NCBI GenBank assembly: GCA_029260655.1
Contig: JAJDCU010000016.1
Coordinates: forward strand, 62,001-126,000
From: Phycisphaeraceae bacterium
Lineage (GTDB): Bacteria; Planctomycetota; Phycisphaerae; Phycisphaerales; Phycisphaeraceae
Length of the DNA: 64,000 nt
Direction of reading: 5' to 3'
Shown: in pieces, positions 1 through 8,218 of the stretch
Numbering within the stretch: position 1 is the stretch's first letter
Layout: each line of letters opens with the position of its first letter
Program-made: the position numbers and the translations under genes
The notes under the pieces: generated by a model
What the model saw: only the letters and a program-made list of their open reading frames with translations
The model's database searches: none
Told to the model about the DNA's origin: nothing

Positions 1-1
1 T

Positions 2-313
2 TATCAGAGTGGCCGCTTCCCATTGGACACTATGGTCGAATTTGGGTTTCCGTTTCTGTCCATCCTTTTCGTCGGCTTCTTTGCACCATTCAATCGTCAC
101 GTTTCAAGTCTTCACAAGTGGATCAGGAGAATAGTTTTTTCAATTGCTTTCTCCATCGGCGTAGGTGGTGCCTTGCAGTTCCGCATGATGCATCACGCAA
201 GGCCTAATCACGGTCCATATTTGCTCGACACGTTGATCATCATGGGTATGATGCTCCCGCTTACACTGGTATTCGTAGTGTGCGCCGAGCGGATAATTTG
301 TCGGCCCCGGTAA
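2..313 (+). CDS. Membrane protein of unassigned family, 5' end outside window
   Basis: The reading frame is open from base 2, so the start lies upstream of the window; an in-frame TTG at 23 is unlikely to be the true start. About 103 residues are visible. Two hydrophobic stretches can be seen, around FPFLSILFVGFFAPF and near the C-terminus (MGMMLPLTLVFVVCA). The core IGVGGALQF...HARPNHGPYLLDTL matches the protein at 43741-44280, which has IGLGGALQF...HAIPNHGPYLLDTL, and the first visible residues (QSGRFPLD) align with QRGYPPLD there. The two are clear paralogues. I do not recognise the family and assign no function. A terminator-like hairpin follows at 334-376. Confidence 0.7.
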   Translation, partial: YQSGRFPLDTMVEFGFPFLSILFVGFFAPFNRHVSSLHKWIRRIVFSIAFSIGVGGALQFRMMHHARPNHGPYLLDTLIIMGMMLPLTLVFVVCAERIICRPR

Positions 314-333
314 TGGAGAAGAAAAAGTGTCCC

Positions 334-376
334 GCATGCTTGGGGAACAACCCCGATGCCAGGCGCGTGCTTTTTT
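334..376 (+). terminator. Rho-independent terminator after the first gene
   Basis: An outer stem GCATGC (334-339) pairs with GCGTGC (365-370), with an inner GGGG/CCCC stem, followed directly by six T (371-376). It sits 21 bases after the stop of the partial membrane protein and just before the convergent nnrD gene. Confidence 0.6.
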
Positions 377-390
377 GTGGCACCCGCCGC

Positions 391-1263
391 TCACCCGCCG
401 GTGCGGTGCTGGTCGAAGGCGTTGGGCAATTCGTCGGCGAGGTCGGTGGCGGTGAGGCCGCTTCGGCCGTGGCGTTTGGCCCAGCGGTCGCCGGCCAGGC
501 CGTGCAGGTAGACGCCCAGGACGGCGGCGTCGAACGGGAGCATCCCCTGGCCGATCAGCGACGCGATCAGCCCGGTGAGTACATCGCCGGACCCGGCGGT
601 CGCCAGCGCAGGGTTGCCGGTGGTGTTGGTATAGAGCCTTTGGCCGTCGGTGACGATGGTGTGCCTGCCCTTGAGGACGACCACGCCGTGGTGCGCCTGG
701 GCCAGCTTCGCCGCGGCCGAAGGGCGTGTGCCGGGGTCGGTCGGGCAGTCGTCGATCCCAAGGGGTTGCGCCAGGCGTTGAAACTCGCCGGGGTGCGGGG
801 TCAGGACTAGCTCGGCCCCGCCGCGCGGCCTGGCCCGGCCGGTGCGCGCCAGCAGGTTCAACCCGTCGGCATCCAGCACGATCGGCCGACCCCCGCGCAA
901 TAGCGAAAGCACCTTCTGCCCGCCGCCCGTAGCGAGCCCCATCCCCGGCCCCACGGCCAGCACGGCCTGTACATCCGGGTCCGCATTATCAAGCGCCTGA
1001 CGCCAGGCGTCCTCGTCCCCGGCTAACAAGACGCCGGTCGCGCCCGGCTCGATGGTCAGGGCATACGGCAAAACATCCGCGGTCGTGGCGATCTTGGCAA
1101 GGCCCGACCCGCTGCGAAGCGCGCCACGGGCGCACAGCGCAGGCGCCCCGAGCATCGTCGGGCTACCCCCGACCACGATGACCGTCCCGAACGTCCCCTT
1201 GTGCGCTTCGCCGGGACGCATCGGCGGATCGGGGACCCGGTTGACCGTCGTCACATCCTGCAT
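391..1263 (-). CDS. nnrD: ADP-dependent NAD(P)H-hydrate dehydratase (YjeF C-terminal type)
   Basis: Repairs damaged nicotinamide cofactors by dehydrating the S form of NAD(P)HX with ADP or ATP; cytoplasmic. The 290-residue protein is a stand-alone dehydratase domain without the N-terminal epimerase half found in many bacterial fusions. Visible family motifs are VVGGSPTMLGAP near the N-terminus, AVGPGMG, VLDADGLNLLA, LTPHPGEF and TAGSGDVLTG near residue 220, where the aspartate is the expected catalytic residue. I chose the ATG at 1261-1263 because it overlaps the larB stop codon by one base (TGATG), a typical translational coupling; a longer in-frame start at 1311 adds an arginine-rich tail that looks spurious. 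Confidence 0.88.
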   Translation of the reverse strand: MQDVTTVNRVPDPPMRPGEAHKGTFGTVIVVGGSPTMLGAPALCARGALRSGSGLAKIATTADVLPYALTIEPGATGVLLAGDEDAWRQALDNADPDVQAVLAVGPGMGLATGGGQKVLSLLRGGRPIVLDADGLNLLARTGRARPRGGAELVLTPHPGEFQRLAQPLGIDDCPTDPGTRPSAAAKLAQAHHGVVVLKGRHTIVTDGQRLYTNTTGNPALATAGSGDVLTGLIASLIGQGMLPFDAAVLGVYLHGLAGDRWAKRHGRSGLTATDLADELPNAFDQHRTGG

Positions 1264-2063
1264 CAGTTGGCCCCGCCTTCGTCTGTGTTGGTCACGTCCG
1301 CGCCCCCGCACGCCATCTTGTTGATCAGGCAGGCGCTGTACGCGGCGCCGAAGCCGTTGTCGATATTGACCACCGTCACGCCCGAGGCGCAGCTCGTAAG
1401 CATCCCAAGCAAAGCGGTCACGCCCCCAAACGACGCGCCGTACCCCACACTGGTCGGGACCGCGATCACCGGCGCCGAAACCAAACCCCCGATCACGCTG
1501 GGCAGCGCCCCTTCCATCCCCGCGATGCAGATCACCACCTTGGCGCGGCGCAGCACAGGCAGGTGCGGCTCGAGCCGTTGCAGGCCGGCGACCCCCACAT
1601 CGTTGATCGTGGATGTCGGCTGGCCCAGGGCCTTGCAGGTCAATAGCGCCTCCTCGGCGACGGGCAGGTCGCTGGTCCCGGCGGTGATGATCGGGATATC
1701 CGCCGAGCCGACGGCCGGGGCGGGCGGCTCACCCACGATCAGTGTCCCGCCCCGCGAACCAACCTCGATCGGCGCGCCATCCAACCCGCCCCGCAGCGCC
1801 TCGGCGTGATCGCGATCGGCCCGCGTTACCAGCACGCAGCACTCGCGCCCGAGGATCGCGCGGACAATTTCAACGAGTTCTCCAGGGCTCTTGCCCGCGG
1901 CGTAAACCACCTCCGCGAAACCGCAGCGCTGCTTGCGCTCGTGGTCGATCGTGGCGAACCCAAGGGGCTGGGCCCGAAGCGCCAGCAACCGCTGGCGCGC
2001 CTTGGCAGGGTCCAGATCCCCCCGGCTGACCCGGTTGAGGATGTCGCTTAACGCATCTGTCAT
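1263..2063 (-). CDS. larB: LarB, nickel-pincer nucleotide cofactor synthase (AIR carboxylase-like)
   Basis: LarB carboxylates and hydrolyses nicotinate adenine dinucleotide as the first step of nickel-pincer nucleotide synthesis, the cofactor of lactate racemase and related LarA enzymes. The C-terminal two-thirds carries the PurE-like signature: ITAGTSDLPVAEEA, DVGVAGLQRL, CIAGMEGALPSVIGGL, AVPTSVGYGASFGG and VNIDNGFGAAY. The length of about 266 residues fits the family. The ATG at 2061-2063 is preferred; a TTG five codons upstream is possible. No larC, larE or larA lies beside it; its coupled partner is nnrD, another nicotinamide-cofactor gene. A perfect 8-base palindrome lies 50 bases upstream (2112-2131). 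Confidence 0.88.
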   Translation of the reverse strand: MTDALSDILNRVSRGDLDPAKARQRLLALRAQPLGFATIDHERKQRCGFAEVVYAAGKSPGELVEIVRAILGRECCVLVTRADRDHAEALRGGLDGAPIEVGSRGGTLIVGEPPAPAVGSADIPIITAGTSDLPVAEEALLTCKALGQPTSTINDVGVAGLQRLEPHLPVLRRAKVVICIAGMEGALPSVIGGLVSAPVIAVPTSVGYGASFGGVTALLGMLTSCASGVTVVNIDNGFGAAYSACLINKMACGGADVTNTDEGGAN

Positions 2064-2390
2064 GCGGGATAAACCCAAAAAGGAAGAGATTAACCTGATT
2101 CTCCGGTGCTCAGTGCCAAGCAGTTGGCACTAACCGGGCCGGGCATGCCGTACATTGTCCGATACGGTTAGTGGATCGTTTTCCGGGGCGATCCAGGCCG
2201 ACATCCTAACACGCCCCGTGCCGGACGACCCACAGACCGGTCCGCAGCAGGGCGAAACCGGGAGGCCCGAGCGCCGGCCGAGCCGATCCTTCCCCCGGCC
2301 GAGCGCCGCTTCCCGGTTTCCATTCCACAAGACAGCCCCTACGGCTTGGGGTCCGTCCAGATGGACTCACCGAGAGAGACCGGGCCCGCC
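2064..2390. other. Intergenic region upstream of larB and downstream of the transglutaminase gene
   Basis: About 327 bases with no convincing gene; short ORFs here are arginine/proline-rich shadows. Two hairpins stand out: AGTGCCAA/TTGGCACT at 2112-2131 and GGATCG/CGATCC at 2173-2194. Both lie in the probable 5' region of larB. I could not name a clear promoter. Confidence 0.6.
2112..2131. promoter_or_regulatory. Perfect palindrome upstream of larB (operator-like)
   Basis: Two 8-base arms, AGTGCCAA and TTGGCACT, flank a 4-base centre. The position about 50-70 bases before the larB start suits a repressor site or a leader hairpin. No T-run follows, so it is not an obvious terminator. The cognate regulator is unknown. 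Confidence 0.4.
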
Positions 2391-3944
2391 CTATTCTGCC
2401 TGGATAACTTTCACGTCCAGCCGGCCGAATGTCGGGAGCATGGCGATCATGTCGTTGACCATCTGGTCGTCGGCCATCGACGAGACCGATAAGGCGATGT
2501 GGGCCGCGTCGAAATCTTCGGAGGGAAGGACCGCGTCCAGGTCGACCCAACGGCCACCCGTGACGACCCCGGGCCCGGCGGGCCAACCACCCTCCCCGCC
2601 GGTCAGCCAGGCCTGGGTCCACATGTGATAGCCGAACACGCCTTGTTGCCCGAGAAACTCGTCGACATAAAGCAGCCCGGTGACAGTTCGGGCGGGGATG
2701 TCATGGGCCCGCAAGAGCGCCGTGAGCAACACCGCGTGCTCGGTGCAGTCTCCCTGCGCCGTCGACGCGACCTGCCCCGCCGTCGCCAGCCCGACCGACA
2801 GGTCTTTCTCGTCGATGTAGCGGTGGACGAACGCGCGGAGCTGGGACGCTTTCTGGGCGTCCGACATCTCGACATCCGACAAGGGCAGCGCACGATCCAT
2901 CAGCTTGCGGACCGCGTCGCTTTCGTGGTCGATCATGTTCGACGATTCGAGGTCGGCCTGCGTCGGCAGGTCGTCGATCACGTTCACCGGCTGGTCCAGG
3001 TCCAGCACGACCGCGGCGGTGGATTGGTCGTCCCAGACGACCCGCTGGTAACCGGTGCGCGGCAGGGTGATCGGGGGAGCCGGGGTGTTGCCGCCGCCCT
3101 TGATCGAGACCCGGTAAATAGCGCTGCGCGTGGTGCGTGGTGACTCGATCGGCCGATCCGGAACGATCAGGGTCTGCGCCATCACCCTCGGCGGGTCGAC
3201 CCGGGCCTTGGCGAGCTGCTCGTCGGCCTCGATCATCGTGAGGTCCATCCCCGGCATGAATTGCACCGACGTCTTGACCTGTCGGCCCCGTGCGTCGACG
3301 TATTCGCGCATCGTGATGCCTGGCAGATTCGAGGCGGTCGCCTCCCAGACCACCGCCGGGACGACCTTGCCGAACACCTCGACGTTCTCCGGGCCGATCA
3401 CTTTCATCGACACGTCAAACACCGTCACGCCCATGCTCACGTCGATCAGCCCGACAGATATCTCCTGGGCATCGTCGGCGATCTGCCGCTCGACCAACCG
3501 CGCCGCGGCGGCCGGCGGCAGGTATCTCTGATCTATCGGCGGCACGGTCGTGGTCCGCGCCGCAGGGCCCTGCCCGGTCGTCAATTCGATCCCGTCTTCG
3601 TTGAACTTCGCGTGCTGGATGATCGCCAGCGCCCCGGGCTTGACCGTTGACGAAGCCTCGACGGGCCTGCCCTCCAGCGTCTCGACAAACCACATCTCGA
3701 TTTCGATGGTGATCGCCTGGTCACCGCGGCGGACGGAGATCTTTATGTCGTTCTGCGTGATAATCCGATCGCCTTTGCGGCGCTCGGTGCTGTGGGCGTA
3801 CCCGGCGTGTTCACCGGACAACTCAAGCACGTACCACCGATCGAAGGTCATCAACGTGTCATCGGACGCCTGAGTCTGCGCAGAAACCGAAGCAGCGCAC
3901 ACCAAGACCAAGCAACACAGGGCGGATATTTGTTTGGCTTTCAT
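2391..3944 (-). CDS. Secreted transglutaminase-like domain protein
   Basis: A 517-residue protein with an N-terminal signal peptide (KQISALCCLVLVCAASVSAQ), a long beta-rich region and a transglutaminase-like cysteine protease fold near the C-terminus. The expected triad is visible: Cys in GDCTEHA (about 396), His in YHMWTQAW (about 438) and Asp in WVDLDAV (about 465). Such proteins act as proteases or amidases on protein or peptide substrates outside the cytoplasm; the substrate here is unknown. The ATG at 3942-3944 is chosen because it opens the signal peptide and overlaps the stop of the upstream gene by four bases (ATGA). It is the last gene of a three-gene unit. Confidence 0.8.
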   Translation of the reverse strand: MKAKQISALCCLVLVCAASVSAQTQASDDTLMTFDRWYVLELSGEHAGYAHSTERRKGDRIITQNDIKISVRRGDQAITIEIEMWFVETLEGRPVEASSTVKPGALAIIQHAKFNEDGIELTTGQGPAARTTTVPPIDQRYLPPAAAARLVERQIADDAQEISVGLIDVSMGVTVFDVSMKVIGPENVEVFGKVVPAVVWEATASNLPGITMREYVDARGRQVKTSVQFMPGMDLTMIEADEQLAKARVDPPRVMAQTLIVPDRPIESPRTTRSAIYRVSIKGGGNTPAPPITLPRTGYQRVVWDDQSTAAVVLDLDQPVNVIDDLPTQADLESSNMIDHESDAVRKLMDRALPLSDVEMSDAQKASQLRAFVHRYIDEKDLSVGLATAGQVASTAQGDCTEHAVLLTALLRAHDIPARTVTGLLYVDEFLGQQGVFGYHMWTQAWLTGGEGGWPAGPGVVTGGRWVDLDAVLPSEDFDAAHIALSVSSMADDQMVNDMIAMLPTFGRLDVKVIQAE

Positions 3945-5347
3945 GCCGGGTATTGTACCGCCACCCCGGGAGCCGCGGCCAATGCCCCGCGCAGCGTGTG
4001 GAGGCTGTCCGGGGGGTACAGGGCGAAGCACCAGTCGCGCCGGGCGGCGATCCGGGCGTTTCTCACGCCGGCCCGTGCCAGGCCCAGCTCGCGGTCGGCC
4101 AACGCCATCGCCTGGGGATTCTGCTCCACCAGATCGCGGTTGATCTGATGCAGCTCACCGAACGCCGTACGCCGGCGGGCACGGTCGCGGTCGTTGTCCA
4201 TATGCTCGATCAGTTCACGCTTGCGCCGCACCGCTTCACCGCCGAGCCCAAGCACACGGTCGAGGTTGTGCGGCAGGTGGTGTCGATGCCATACCGCGCG
4301 ATCCAGCGCCGTCCGGTCGGTTACGGGGGCGCCTAAGTCCAAGAACACATCCGCGGTCACCCCCGCCATCGGCGCCAGTTCTTCGCCGATCCAGTCGCGC
4401 CACCACGCCTCGGTCACACGGTCGTAGATAAGCCCGCCTGTCCCGTGAACGAACAGGTCGCAGATATCCCCGCGCATCACCGCTGTCAGCAGCAGCGCGC
4501 GCGGCAGCAGCGTCACGGCACCGCGATCGATCGGCTCGCCGTCGTCGTAAACAAACATCGGCGTGGAATCCGCTACATCCACGAACACCCGCCGACGCGA
4601 CCCGCCAAACCTCACCGCCCACAGAGGGAGCTCGACCAGCTCCCGGTTCACCACCATCGGCGTCATCCCCGCCTGCGGGTGGTCGTCGGCCGCACGGTTG
4701 TACGCAGACGCGCACCGGTGCGCCTCGTCGAGCATGCGCGACACAATGGATTCAAACACCTCCAGCCCCGCGAGGTCGCTGACCATCATCACCGCAACGT
4801 CCCCGGCGTAGGGCCGCTTGAGCCTGGCCAACAACACCGCGATTTGCTCGGCAAGGGATTCACACTCGGGTAGGTCGCCTAGCGCCTCTGCCAGCACGCC
4901 GGTCAGCGATGAGTCCAGGCCGGCAAGACGCTCTTGAAGCACACGCACATCGGCAGGCGGTCCAAACCCCGTCGCCGCGCCTGGCTCCTGATCGGCCAGC
5001 AGCACGGTCTTAACCCGAAGCTCCTCGCCATCCACCCACGGGACATCAAGCCGCCAGGCGTCGTTGGCATCCTGATCCACAACCAGGTGCAGCCGCTGCG
5101 CGCCCAGCCTTTCGGCGGCGAGGTCCAGGGCGATATCTTTGGCGAGGATGCCGGGGTGCCAGAGCTGCGCCTGGTGGCCGGTCGCGATCAGATGCGCCGT
5201 CGGGGCTTTTAGTGTCGCGGTCCCCAGGCGTTTGGCGCGGGCGTTGATACGTTCGATCAGGGCGGCGCGGCCCGGCCGTGGGGCTTCACCGGCCGACCAC
5301 GAATCGATCGCCGGCTCGACGCGCACGCTCGGGGATGCCGGCGTCAT
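3941..5347 (-). CDS. Conserved protein distantly resembling BshC (bacillithiol cysteine ligase)
   Basis: A 468-residue soluble protein. The segment ATGHQAQLWHPGILAK followed by VVDQDANDA recalls the nucleotide-binding start of BshC (GQQ.GL..GPLY...K and W.A.EDHD), and LFVHGTGGLIYDRVTEAWW lies where BshC has its GPGE region. These matches are by eye and distant, so the activity is uncertain; it may be a planctomycete-specific relative with another substrate. The gene overlaps both neighbours by the four-base ATGA signal (5344-5347 and 3941-3944), so it is translated with a GT2 glycosyltransferase upstream and a secreted transglutaminase-like protein downstream. I see no bshA or bshB nearby. 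Confidence 0.45.
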   Translation of the reverse strand: MTPASPSVRVEPAIDSWSAGEAPRPGRAALIERINARAKRLGTATLKAPTAHLIATGHQAQLWHPGILAKDIALDLAAERLGAQRLHLVVDQDANDAWRLDVPWVDGEELRVKTVLLADQEPGAATGFGPPADVRVLQERLAGLDSSLTGVLAEALGDLPECESLAEQIAVLLARLKRPYAGDVAVMMVSDLAGLEVFESIVSRMLDEAHRCASAYNRAADDHPQAGMTPMVVNRELVELPLWAVRFGGSRRRVFVDVADSTPMFVYDDGEPIDRGAVTLLPRALLLTAVMRGDICDLFVHGTGGLIYDRVTEAWWRDWIGEELAPMAGVTADVFLDLGAPVTDRTALDRAVWHRHHLPHNLDRVLGLGGEAVRRKRELIEHMDNDRDRARRRTAFGELHQINRDLVEQNPQAMALADRELGLARAGVRNARIAARRDWCFALYPPDSLHTLRGALAAAPGVAVQYPA

Positions 5348-6090
5348 ACCGCGGCGGCGCAGGGTGCGAACTTGTCCGGATGCTTGGCCAGCTCCGCGCG
5401 GAACACCTGCTTGTAGTGCGCCAAGCGGTGGTGCGCGTCGTCCAGCGGCCCGCCGAAGCTGCGGTTGGGGTCGTTGTAGATCAGGTTGATCGGGATCTCG
5501 GTGATCCGAAGCTCCGCCGCCGCCGCCATCACCCAGGCCTGTAACGGCACCGCGTATCCCGATTCGTCGATGTGCATGTGCTTAAGCGCCGAGACGCGGT
5601 AGGCCTTGTACCCGCAGAAGGTGTCGGTCAGCGACAGACCCAGACAGCGGTTAACCATGTCGGTGATCTGCCCGTTGATCGCGCGCCGGTCGGCGGGGGG
5701 CGGGTCGCCGCAGCGCTCATCGAGCAGGTACCGGCTGCCGGAGATGATGTCCGCGTCGTCCTGTGCGATCGCGTCGTAGAAATCCGGCAGGCTCTCGGGC
5801 TCGTGCTGTTCGTCGCAGTCCATCGTGATCAGCCAGTCGTACTTGTAGCACTGGGCGTAGCGGAAGGCGTCACGGATCGATCGGCCGTAGCCTCGGTTCT
5901 CGGCGTGGCGGATCACGTCGACCGGCTGCCTGGCCAACAGCGTCGGCGTGTCGTCGGTCGAGCCATCGTCGATCACCAGGATCTGCTTTGCGTAGTGACG
6001 GACCTCTTCCAGGACCTTGTTTACGTACTTCTGCTCGTTGAACACGGGGATCGTAACAATGATATGGGGGCCGCCTGTGGATGGACGCAT
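5344..6090 (-). CDS. Glycosyltransferase family 2 (dolichol-phosphate mannosyltransferase-like)
   Basis: A 248-residue GT-A enzyme without membrane segments. Motifs in order are TIPVFNEQKYV, VIDDGSTDDTP, the metal-binding MDCDEQHEP, SGSRYL and a FCGYKAYR segment typical of polyprenyl-phosphate hexose transferases. It probably transfers a sugar from a nucleotide donor to a lipid carrier or similar acceptor at the inner face of the membrane. The stop overlaps the next start by ATGA at 5344-5347, making it the first gene of the GT2/BshC-like/transglutaminase unit. The gap to the rsmA stop upstream is 63 bases, so the unit may be read from further upstream. Confidence 0.85.
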   Translation of the reverse strand: MRPSTGGPHIIVTIPVFNEQKYVNKVLEEVRHYAKQILVIDDGSTDDTPTLLARQPVDVIRHAENRGYGRSIRDAFRYAQCYKYDWLITMDCDEQHEPESLPDFYDAIAQDDADIISGSRYLLDERCGDPPPADRRAINGQITDMVNRCLGLSLTDTFCGYKAYRVSALKHMHIDESGYAVPLQAWVMAAAAELRITEIPINLIYNDPNRSFGGPLDDAHHRLAHYKQVFRAELAKHPDKFAPCAAAV

Positions 6091-6153
6091 AAGAACCTCT
6101 GAGTAATAAAAGGGCTTTCTGGTCTAGAAATTTAGGCCCTGAGACCTCGGCGA

Positions 6154-6991
6154 TCAACCCCACCCGCGTGCAAGCTCGATAAATTGCTCGGGCGTGAGGG
6201 ATTCGGGGCGTGCCTGGGGGTCGATCCCGGCCGGCAATGCCCGATCCCTGCCAAGGATCGCTCCAAGCTGCTTACGCCGCTTTTGAAACAGCCGTTGGAG
6301 CAACTGCGACAGGCCGTGGGGGTCATCGGTCAGCGGGTTTGCCCGTCTTACCAGCCGGAGAACCGCCGAGGCGACCTTGGGCCGGGGCCAGAAGCACTCA
6401 GGCGACAGCGTCCCTACCACGTCCACTTGGCACATCGCCTGGAGGATCACGCTCAACGGCCCGTAGTCCTTGCCGCCGGGCGAAGCGGTGATCCGGTCCG
6501 CCACCTCGCGCTGGATCATCACCACCGCCGACGACATCTGCGGGTGATCCACCGCCAGGTTCACCAATAGCGGCGAGGCGATGTTGTATGGCAGGTTGGC
6601 GATGAGTTTGAAAGCTGGGGGTTGGGGATTGGGGATGTGTGTTCAGCAAGTCGATGACACCGGGGCTCAGTGTGTGCTTATTTTCCAGTACGTCCCCGAT
6701 GTGCAGGCGGAACCGATCGCCAAAGACCGACAGCCTGTCGAGGAGGATCGGCTCCATGTCCGGGTCGATCTCGACGGCGACTACAGATGCGCCCGCCTCC
6801 AGCAACCGCTCGCTGAGCGCCCCGGTCCCGGGCCCGACTTCCAGAATCAATTCGCCCTCTGCCACAGCCGCCGCGTCCATGATCCGGCGCATGTGGTTGC
6901 CATCGTGCAGAAAGTTCTGCCCAAACCGCTTCTTGGGGTGCAGGCCGTGCCCGGCCAGGAGGTTCTTGATGTCGGTAAGGGTCTGCGCCAT
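6154..6991 (-). pseudogene. rsmA: rsmA (ksgA) 16S rRNA dimethyladenosine transferase, frameshifted
   Basis: The N-terminal part (FGQNFLHD, EVGPGTGALSERL, VAVEIDPD, IGDVL) reads in one frame from the ATG at 6989-6991. The rest (KLIANLPYNIASPLL, MIQREVADRI, FWPRPKVASAVLRL, FQKRRKQLGAIL) reads in the next frame and stops at 6154. Together they cover a full RsmA, which dimethylates two adenines near the 3' end of 16S rRNA. The switch needs a +1 step between about 6610 and 6640, exactly where a G-rich repeat (GTTGGGGATTGGGGAT on the plus strand) lies inside the gene. A one-base excess in the five-C run would explain it. Real mutation, sequencing error and frameshifting cannot be told apart here; rsmA is usually present in bacteria, so an assembly error is quite possible. 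Confidence 0.85.
6615..6637 (+). repeat. G-rich iterated repeat inside rsmA
   Basis: On the plus strand, GGGTTGGGGATTGGGG units lie inside the coding region of rsmA. The same type of unit (GGGATTAGGGGTTGGGG) forms a longer array at 28371-28417. It encodes a proline-rich linker (HPQSPTPS) absent from ordinary RsmA proteins. Confidence 0.6.
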
Positions 6992-7023
6992 GGACGCACA
7001 GCATACCGCCGACCGGGATCGCG

Positions 7024-8043
7024 TTACGCATGACGCCGTCGCAGCGCCGCGAGCGTGCCGAGAGACATCAAGGCCAAACCGGAGGGCTCGGGAATGACAC
7101 CCCAGATGAATACTCCACCGCCCGGTATCGTCCCGCCACCCATAAAGGTCAAAACGATGTTCATGTCATCCAGCCCGACAAACCCGTCGCCGGAGGGATC
7201 GGACATGCTCCCGGGCGTGACGGCCTGGTGCCATGCGCCGAGTAGAATATTCAGGTCCGTGATCCCGACGAACCCGTCGCCATCCAGATCGCCCGATTGA
7301 CCAACGGGGACGTAGCTCCACGGGCCCTGCGCCGTGCCGGCATTCCAGTCGCCCAGGACTTCGTTGAGGTCTTCGATCCCGACGAACCCGTCGCCGGTCG
7401 GGTCGGAACGCGGGTCGCCCGACCCATCCGTGTTCCATTCCCCAAGTACGAGGTTGAGGTCTTCGATGCCGGTGAAGTTATCGACGTTCAGGTCGCCGGG
7501 CACGAAGTCGGTCAGCAACACGCCGTCGGTCAGCGTCCCGCCGAGAAACTTGACCTGCGCGTTATGCGACTCGATTACACCCAGCGACCAGACCCCTTGC
7601 GCATCATCGCTGAAAACCAAGTTGCCGATCATCTGCGGGTTGCTGCTTTGATCATCGATCCATTCCGCACTGATACCCGTCGGCCCAAGGCTGAATGTGT
7701 CTGAGCCCCCCAGTTCCACCGCACCGCCGGTTGGACTCTCCATCCCGTTAACCCGCCCGACGTAGGTATCAAATAGCAGCGCGGGGTTCGCCTCAATCTC
7801 CGCCTGCGTCGGGGCAAAGTCCCCGCCGCCGCTACCCGGGTCCAGGTTGACCACAAAGCCCTGGGTCAGTTCAACAAAAAGGTTTGCGCCATTCCAGGAA
7901 CTTGATGCGGTGATGCTCAGCGCGTTGGCAACGCTGGGACCGCTGGTCGTGACATCAAGACTGACGCTGATCGTCCCGAAGGCCGGGCAGGTGATCGCCG
8001 CGACGGCCGCGGCCGTGAGGCTTGCTTGCTTCGTGAAGTGCAT
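7024..8043 (-). CDS. Secreted PEP-CTERM protein with dockerin-like repeats (copy 1)
   Basis: A 339-residue exported protein: signal peptide (residues 1-22, AAAVAAITCPAFG), an N-terminal beta-rich domain of unknown role, four dockerin/EF-hand-like segments (GDLNVDNFTGIEDLN, GDGFVGIEDLNEVLG, GDLDGDGFVGITDLN, GDGFVGLDDMNIVL) and a C-terminal PEP-CTERM tail (IPEPSGLALMSLG...RRRHA) recognised by exosortase. It is likely held at the cell surface and binds calcium. A good ribosome site (AAGGGG) precedes the ATG at 8041-8043. It is a tandem paralogue of 8219-9130; the dockerin block is nearly identical at the DNA level. Confidence 0.85.
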   Translation of the reverse strand: MHFTKQASLTAAAVAAITCPAFGTISVSLDVTTSGPSVANALSITASSSWNGANLFVELTQGFVVNLDPGSGGGDFAPTQAEIEANPALLFDTYVGRVNGMESPTGGAVELGGSDTFSLGPTGISAEWIDDQSSNPQMIGNLVFSDDAQGVWSLGVIESHNAQVKFLGGTLTDGVLLTDFVPGDLNVDNFTGIEDLNLVLGEWNTDGSGDPRSDPTGDGFVGIEDLNEVLGDWNAGTAQGPWSYVPVGQSGDLDGDGFVGITDLNILLGAWHQAVTPGSMSDPSGDGFVGLDDMNIVLTFMGGGTIPGGGVFIWGVIPEPSGLALMSLGTLAALRRRHA

Positions 8044-8218
8044 CGCTGTTCCCCTTGGTTACAGTGATCTGACAATCCCCGGTCATGTGCAAGATGAGCA
8101 TAACGCGCGCCCGAGCGCAATACAAGAAAATCCTTCAATCTTTTCAAGACCTCTGCCCTAAGCGGCAACGGCTCGCAGCGACGCCCGGGCCATCAGCCTG
8201 TGGCCGGCGAGGGTCGCG

